From Lichenihabitans psoromatis (GTDB lineage Bacteria; Pseudomonadota; Alphaproteobacteria; Rhizobiales; Beijerinckiaceae), in the NCBI RefSeq assembly GCF_004323635.1, contig NZ_CP036515.1:1599501-1663500 (forward strand): a stretch of DNA of 64,000 nucleotides, in the 5' to 3' direction. Positions 59,124 to 64,000 of the stretch are shown piece by piece. Position 1 is the stretch's first letter, and every line of letters begins with the position of its first letter. The notes under the pieces are model-generated. The model made no database searches, had not been told where the DNA came from, and worked only from the letters and a program-made list of their open reading frames with translations. Position numbers and translations under genes: made by a program.

Positions 59124-60823
59124 CCCACGTGCTCATTCTGGGCGGCGGGTCGGCCGGCTGCGTTTTGGCGGCCCGCCTCACGGAAGACCCGCGGTTCCGC
59201 GTCACGCTGGTCGAAGCGGGGCGAGACATCTCTCTCGAGACCATGCCGGCCGACATCCGTAGTCGATATGCCGGCCGTGCCTATCTCGACACCCGCAACA
59301 TCTGGAACAGCCTGCAGGCCTTTATGGGATCGCCGCGTAGCAACAGCGTTGCGAGAGCGACCCGCCGATATGAGCAGGCCCGAATTCTCGGCGGGGGTTC
59401 GGCCATCAATGCGCTGCTGGCCAACCGCGGCTCTCCAAATGACTATGACGAATGGGAGCGGCTCGGCGCCTTGGGCTGGAATTGGGAGGCCTGCCTCCCT
59501 TATTTCCGCAAGCTCGAGCGGGATTGTGATTTCATCGGCCCTCTGCACGGGCTGGAAGGACCGCTTCCGGTCCGTCGAATCACCCCGGACCGGATGTCTC
59601 CCTTCGTGGCGGCCGTCGCCGATGCACTCGCCCAGCGCGGTTTTCCTACACGGCCGGATCAGAATGGCGAGTGGAAGGACGGTGTCTATGCCGCAGCGCT
59701 TGTTGCGAGCGAAGCGGGGGAACGAGTTCCGACGTCCGTCGGCTACCTCACCGACGCCGTGCGCCGACGCCCCAATCTCTGCATTTTGACCGACAGGATC
59801 GCGGAGCGCATTCTCTTCGAAGGAACCCGAGCCACGGGCGCATTGCTGGCCCCGATGATCGGCGGCCCTGCCGAACATATGGCCGCCGACGTGGTGGTTG
59901 TTTCGTCAGGAGCAATCCACACGCCGGCCCTGCTGATGCGGTCTGGCGTAGGACCCGCCGCAAACCTTGCGGCACTCGGGATTCCGGTCGTGGCCGACCG
60001 TCCGGGTGTCGGGCAAAATCTGATGGAGCATCCCTCGATCGCGGTGTCGGCGTTTCTGCAGCCGGCCGCCCGTTTCCGCGATCCTGCCGAGCATCACGAG
60101 CAGGCGATCGTCCGCTTTTCCTCAGATCTTGAGGGCACGCCGAACGGAGATATGCATGGTGCGATCCTCTCGCGCTCGGGCTGGCACAGCATTGGCCGGC
60201 GACTTGGCACGGTCTTCTTCTGGGTCAACAAGTCGTTTTCGAAGGGCTTCGTTCAGCTTGCCTCGTCCGATCCGCGAGCCGAGCCGCATGTCGATTTCCG
60301 CATGCTGTCCGATTGGCGCGATATGGAGCGGCTCAAGTTGGCGCTTCGATTCGGAGCCGAAACGTTGATGCGGCCCGAGATGCGCGGGCTCTGCGACTCC
60401 GTTTTTCCGACGAGCTATTCACCCCGTGTCGCAAGGATCGCGGTGCCGGGCCGCAGCCGCGCAATCCAACGTGGCCTGTTCTCGGGCCTCCTCGATCTGA
60501 GTGCCGGCTTTCGCCCGGCTCTCGTCCGCGCATTCATCACGCAAGGCGCAACAATCGAGGCCTTGTTGAATGAGGATGCCGTTCTGACCGACTTCGTGAG
60601 CCGCAATGTCGGGGGCACCTGGCATCCGACCTGCACCTGCCGAATGGGCGCAGAGGACGATCCCTTGGCGGTCACGGACAGCGCGGCCCGGGTCTTTGGG
60701 ACTGAGAACCTCCGTGTTTGCGATGCATCGCTCATGCCGTCTATTCCCTGCGCGAACACAAACGTGCCGACCATCATGATGGCTGAACGCATTGCCGACA
60801 TGATGAGACGTGATCCGGGTTGA
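59120..60823 (+). CDS. GMC family oxidoreductase (choline-dehydrogenase-like)
   Basis: A 567-residue FAD enzyme starting with a TTG at 59120 that overlaps the permease stop (TTGA). The N-terminal motif is VLILGGGSAGCVLAARLTED and the GMC signature ARILGGGSAINALLANRG follows. The active-site histidine is in GGTWHPTCTCRMG, and FAD is closed by CDASLMPSIPCANTNVPT. These enzymes oxidise alcohols such as choline or polyols to aldehydes. In this operon it may act on the imported amine alcohol or on a later product. A start codon of TTG and coupling to the transporter suggest reduced expression. Confidence 0.92.
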   Translation: MTHVLILGGGSAGCVLAARLTEDPRFRVTLVEAGRDISLETMPADIRSRYAGRAYLDTRNIWNSLQAFMGSPRSNSVARATRRYEQARILGGGSAINALLANRGSPNDYDEWERLGALGWNWEACLPYFRKLERDCDFIGPLHGLEGPLPVRRITPDRMSPFVAAVADALAQRGFPTRPDQNGEWKDGVYAAALVASEAGERVPTSVGYLTDAVRRRPNLCILTDRIAERILFEGTRATGALLAPMIGGPAEHMAADVVVVSSGAIHTPALLMRSGVGPAANLAALGIPVVADRPGVGQNLMEHPSIAVSAFLQPAARFRDPAEHHEQAIVRFSSDLEGTPNGDMHGAILSRSGWHSIGRRLGTVFFWVNKSFSKGFVQLASSDPRAEPHVDFRMLSDWRDMERLKLALRFGAETLMRPEMRGLCDSVFPTSYSPRVARIAVPGRSRAIQRGLFSGLLDLSAGFRPALVRAFITQGATIEALLNEDAVLTDFVSRNVGGTWHPTCTCRMGAEDDPLAVTDSAARVFGTENLRVCDASLMPSIPCANTNVPTIMMAERIADMMRRDPG

Positions 60824-60832
60824 TGCTCGTGA

Positions 60833-61372
60833 TCATGCAATCGACGTCAGGATGACGTCCGGTTCGGCCGCATCGTCGCCCAGCTTATCGATCTCGGGCG
60901 CGGCAAAGCCCGTAATGCTGAAATCGAAGCTGAGATCGAGGGTGAGGTCGATGGAGAGTAGGTCCTTAAACTCGAGGTCCAGCAGCTTCTTGTCTACGCC
61001 AGCCAAAGTCGCGATCTGATTATCGAGGATGCGGAGCGCACTCTTCTGAGCTGCATCTAGATGATCCAGACGGACCACCGGGAGCTCCTTGAAGCCAAGG
61101 AGCTTGGCTGCAGCAAGACGACCGTGACCCACGATAAGTAGGCCCAGCTTGTCGATCACCAGTGGGCTGACGCAACCAAAGGTCTTGAGCGACTCCTCGA
61201 TCTGCTTTTTGGAATGGGTGCGGGGATTACGACTGTAGGGGTTGATGGAAGCAATCGGCACATATCCGATGGCGAGCTGAAGTTTGGCAAAGAGGCCGAG
61301 AGGCATTGCCGCGGGTTGCTGTCCCAAATTTTGACCGAGCGGGAGCAGTCCCGCCAAAGATGGTTGGTGCAT
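60833..61372 (-). CDS. ParB/sulfiredoxin-like nuclease-fold domain protein, probably truncated
   Basis: A 179-residue protein with one recognisable domain: IGYVPIASINPYSRNPRTHSKKQIEESLKTFG then VIDKLGLLIVGHGRLAAAKLLGFKELPVV, the ParB N-terminal fold. In phages and islands this domain is normally followed by a DNA-methyltransferase domain, which is missing here. The likely start is M at 61306 or close to the LQLAIGYV segment. It is convergent to the GMC gene nine bases away. It is probably a remnant of a mobile element. Confidence 0.65.
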   Translation of the reverse strand: MHQPSLAGLLPLGQNLGQQPAAMPLGLFAKLQLAIGYVPIASINPYSRNPRTHSKKQIEESLKTFGCVSPLVIDKLGLLIVGHGRLAAAKLLGFKELPVVRLDHLDAAQKSALRILDNQIATLAGVDKKLLDLEFKDLLSIDLTLDLSFDFSITGFAAPEIDKLGDDAAEPDVILTSIA

Positions 61373-62289
61373 CAGAATTCTCCGAACGAAGGTGCTGCTG
61401 CTGCAGCGTTATGTTTGCCGGCTAACTCTTACCGGCGACTACAAGACACTCACCACGACTCGCTCCTGCGCGATACGATGTCAGGTGATACCTAGTCCGT
61501 TCTATAATTTTCAATATAAATCTCTATAAACTCTCAATAAGAGTTGTCTCTGACCGTCTGACAAAGAGAGTGTATTACCCTGATGATGACAAAGGAACAG
61601 TAATTCTCTGCAGTGAAGCGGCATTGATTGGGCGAACGCTCCTCATCTACGATCGAGAAGGTCGAAAAGACGTTTATCGCCTCAATGTTTTTCCCTGCAG
61701 ATTTCCCTCAGAGCAGGGAATCTTGGTGCAGAGAACCGTTAAAGTCCTTCCCGGCCCATTACGCACTCTCGTCGAACTGGCGATTTCCGTTTTTTGGCGG
61801 GAGACTGCTGCGATTTCAGGACCTTGGCCGAAATAGCGTCATTTCGGCACTCTCTCTGGGGCCCAAATACCGGCCACTAGGAGGCCTGCTTTTAGGGCAT
61901 TTCTCTGGGTCGCGTATTGGGTTTCCGAGCCGCACGCTGGTCCTCGTGTGGAGACCGGTTTGCGCCGTTGCGGAGACCAGTGTTCGTGTCTGGTTCTCAG
62001 CAGTCCAGATTTGTCGGTTACTTGCCCGAACAGGAGTGGACTTCTGCTCGGATTGCAGCGGAACTGGTGGTGCCAAACCGCTGATCGAAGCGGCGGGTTC
62101 CTGCCCCGCTGACCCTGGTTCGCGCGCTGCCGTCGCCGCGGAGATGTCAATTGCCAAGGAAGATCTCGACGCCTCTGAGTTGATAAACTCGGCGAAGAGA
62201 TCGCCTCTGGGTGACTGAAGCCCTCGACTTGACTGCGGCTGTCCGGGTTTCTATTGCAGTGCAAACTTGGACTGGTCGGAGGAGACCCA
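61373..62289. other. Long region without a convincing gene
   Basis: A plus-strand frame at 61628-62218 and shorter ones are open but lack family features, good ribosome sites or consistent codon use. An AT-rich block at about 61500-61565 is unlike the surroundings. The last 40 bases contain GGAGGAG ahead of the manC start. The sequence looks like eroded insertion DNA and the promoter of the manC gene. Confidence 0.45.
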
Positions 62290-63705
62290 ATGCCGCGAAT
62301 CCTTCCTGTCATCATGTGCGGCGGTTCAGGAACCCGGGTCTGGCCCGAGTCGCGCGAGACGATGCCGAAGCAGTTCATTCCGCTGGTCGGAAACCGATCG
62401 ACCTTCCAGACGGCGCTCGACATGCTGCGTGACCGCTCCCTGTTCGAGCCTGCTATGGTCATCACGAATCTTGACTACCGGTTCTACGTCGCTGAACAGA
62501 TTGCCGACAGCGGCGTCGACGCTGAGATCGTCTTGGAGCCGGTGGGACGCGACTCGGCGCCAGCAATCGCGATCGCTGCTGAAATCGCCGCAAATCGCGA
62601 CCCCAGCACCATCCTGGCAATTTTTGCTGCCGACCACGTCATCGAGAACCGGACCGAATTCGTCAAGCTTTGCCGGGAGGCTGCCGAGGCTGCTGAAGCC
62701 GGATGCATCGTCACCTTCGGCATCAAGCCGACACATCCAGCGACCGGCTTTGGCTACATACGGCCAGGCGCGCCTGTCGTTCTTGGCTCGCCTGTGCACC
62801 ATGTCGACGCTTTCGTAGAGAAGCCTGATGCTTCGACAGCAATTGGCTATGTGTCGGAGGGCTATTTGTGGAATTCGGGGAATTTCGTGTTTCGAGCCGA
62901 TGTGATGCTCGAGGAACTCTCACGCTTTGAAGCTGAACTGGCTGAGGCGGCTCGAATTGCCGTGCAGAGCGGTGTTCACGACCTCGGCATGTTCAAGCTG
63001 AATGAACCGGCCTTCTCGCGGGCCACTAAAATTTCTATCGACTATGCCATAATGGAGCGTACCACGCGTGGGGCCGTTATTGCGGCCGATATGGGTTGGT
63101 CTGATATCGGCAACTGGCATGCCGTCTGGGAGTTGTCAGACCGAGACCCCCTCGGCAATTCGGTACGTGGTTCTGGGGTCATTATGGATTCCAACAACGT
63201 TCATATCCGATCGGAAGACGTCTTGACTGCCGTGGTTGGTGTCGACGACGTCATCGTGGTGACGACGCACGACGCGGTGCTGGTGCTTAACAGCGCTCAT
63301 GCCGGACGCGTAAAAGATTTGGTCGAGCAGCTGAAAGTATTGAAGCGGCCGGAGGCGGCGGAGCATCGGCGTTCCTATCGACCCTGGGGCTATTATCAGA
63401 GCATCGACCGAGGGTTGCGCTATCAGGTCAAGCGCATCGTCGTGAAGCCCGGCGCTCGACTGTCCCTCCAGAAGCACCATCATCGGGCCGAGCATTGGGT
63501 TGTTGTAAAAGGGACTGCCGAGGTCACCCTGAATGAGGCGATCAAGCTCGTTCATGAAAATGAGTCGATTTATTTGCCGATCGGAAGCATCCATCGGCTT
63601 GCCAATCCTGGTAAGATCAACCTTGAGCTGATCGAGGTGCAAACCGGCAGCTACCTTGGCGAGGATGACATCATTCGCATCGAGGATGTCTACAATCGTG
63701 TTTAG
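62290..63705 (+). CDS. manC: Mannose-1-phosphate guanylyltransferase / mannose-6-phosphate isomerase
   Basis: A 471-residue bifunctional enzyme that makes GDP-mannose for exopolysaccharide or LPS and converts fructose-6-P to mannose-6-P. The start is the ATG at 62290 with GGAGGAG upstream. The guanylyltransferase part has ILPVIMCGGSGTRVWPESRETMPKQF and FAADHVIENRTEF; VEKPDASTAIGYV closes the sugar site. The C-terminal cupin is the isomerase, with RPWGYYQSIDRGLRYQVKRI and LSLQKHHHRAEHWVVVKGTAEV carrying the metal-binding histidines. A ManB-like gene begins 187 bases downstream. Confidence 0.96.
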   Translation: MPRILPVIMCGGSGTRVWPESRETMPKQFIPLVGNRSTFQTALDMLRDRSLFEPAMVITNLDYRFYVAEQIADSGVDAEIVLEPVGRDSAPAIAIAAEIAANRDPSTILAIFAADHVIENRTEFVKLCREAAEAAEAGCIVTFGIKPTHPATGFGYIRPGAPVVLGSPVHHVDAFVEKPDASTAIGYVSEGYLWNSGNFVFRADVMLEELSRFEAELAEAARIAVQSGVHDLGMFKLNEPAFSRATKISIDYAIMERTTRGAVIAADMGWSDIGNWHAVWELSDRDPLGNSVRGSGVIMDSNNVHIRSEDVLTAVVGVDDVIVVTTHDAVLVLNSAHAGRVKDLVEQLKVLKRPEAAEHRRSYRPWGYYQSIDRGLRYQVKRIVVKPGARLSLQKHHHRAEHWVVVKGTAEVTLNEAIKLVHENESIYLPIGSIHRLANPGKINLELIEVQTGSYLGEDDIIRIEDVYNRV

Positions 63706-63892
63706 CGTGATCTCAAACGTGAAGATCGGGACTTCAACTGTTCCTCGGACCAGCGTAGCGCACCACCGTTTCTAGTCATTCATTTTCGGGGCGACGTTTG
63801 CATTACCTAAGCAAACTGTCGGTCGTAGTGGCCTATTATCGTTATAACGCACCTGCAACCTGTTACGTCGAGGGTCTAATTCGCAGGTCCAG

Positions 63893-64000
63893 TTGAAGTT
63901 TGGAACAAGCGGGCTGCGGGGCTTGGTCACCGATCTTGTGGGATGGCCAAGCTATACACATTCGCTCGACGGGCGCCCAAGCCTTATCCGCCCCCATTCT
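63893..64000 (+). CDS. manB: Phosphomannomutase, N-terminal part (runs off the right edge)
   Basis: Starting from TTG at 63893, the frame reads LKFGTSGLRGLVTDLVGWPS, the standard opening of phosphomannomutases and related phosphohexose mutases. Similarity fades in the last 15 residues, so a frame change near the edge is possible. The enzyme converts mannose-6-P to mannose-1-P, the substrate of manC immediately upstream. The 187-base gap before it shows no other gene. Confidence 0.55.
   Translation, partial: MKFGTSGLRGLVTDLVGWPSYTHSLDGRPSLIRPHS

Noticed and set aside
61628..62218. 196-residue plus-strand frame before manC
   Set aside because: Composition is unlike coding sequence here, no motif was found, and it crosses an AT/GC-mixed region that looks eroded.

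Overview
The window is GC-rich chromosomal DNA of an alphaproteobacterium, most like a member of the Hyphomicrobiales (Rhizobiales). The gap-pgk-coaE-dnaQ-leuA run, a DUF4164-zapA pair beside 5-formyl-THF cyclo-ligase, a long EpsC-type serine acetyltransferase and a DUF3429 gene all fit that assignment. The genus cannot be fixed from sequence alone.

Layout. (1) 1-32,770 is mostly core or adaptive chromosome: an RND efflux pump with its adaptor under a TetR-like operator, a DUF305 protein, dodecin, serine acetyltransferase, polA-gntK-DUF3429, a GNAT enzyme, a flavin-type stress protein, an ice-binding (DUF3494) autotransporter, an L,D-transpeptidase, an alkaline-phosphatase-superfamily enzyme, clpB, a DsbA-like protein, a His-rich PadR regulator with tandem operators, ymdB, 5-FCL, a probable 6S RNA, a GST, zapA, gap, pgk, coaE, dnaQ, a Leu-rich leader peptide with leuA, and tRNA-Lys. 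(2) 32,771-38,400 is an integrated-element segment beside tRNA-Lys: a DUF927 ATPase, a zinc-finger Rep-like protein, an AlpA/Xis-like regulator, iteron-like repeats and several AT-richer unknown genes. No integrase is visible. (3) 38,872-52,000 is an accessory, conflict-like island. It holds a three-gene operon (IMPase-ADP-ribosylglycohydrolase fusion, beta-CASP-like metallo-beta-lactamase, predicted PD-(D/E)XK protein) facing a serine-recombinase-like protein without the catalytic serine motif. It also holds an ABC-three-component (ABC-3C) locus whose middle component is split by an IS3-family element, a resolvase, a frameshifted IS1182-like element with a 4-bp target duplication, and remnants of EAL and Ada/Ogt genes. 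(4) 51,971-60,823 is a complete LysR-controlled polyamine-type ABC uptake and oxidation operon. (5) 60,833-64,000 holds a lone ParB-like domain gene and the start of a GDP-mannose pathway (manC, then probably manB).

How the parts work together. The RND pump and a DUF1993 gene at the left edge share a near-identical palindromic operator, so one TetR-type regulator may control both. The pot-type operon pairs an importer with a haloacid-dehalogenase-type HAD protein, an FAD amine oxidase and a GMC oxidoreductase, with a perfect LTTR-style palindrome in front. The strongest candidate for an undescribed system is the IMPase-ADPRGH / MBL / PD-(D/E)XK operon at 38.9-42.9 kb, because of its neighbours and its unusual fusion. 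The ABC-3C locus next to it is a recognised class of predicted conflict system, here probably inactivated.
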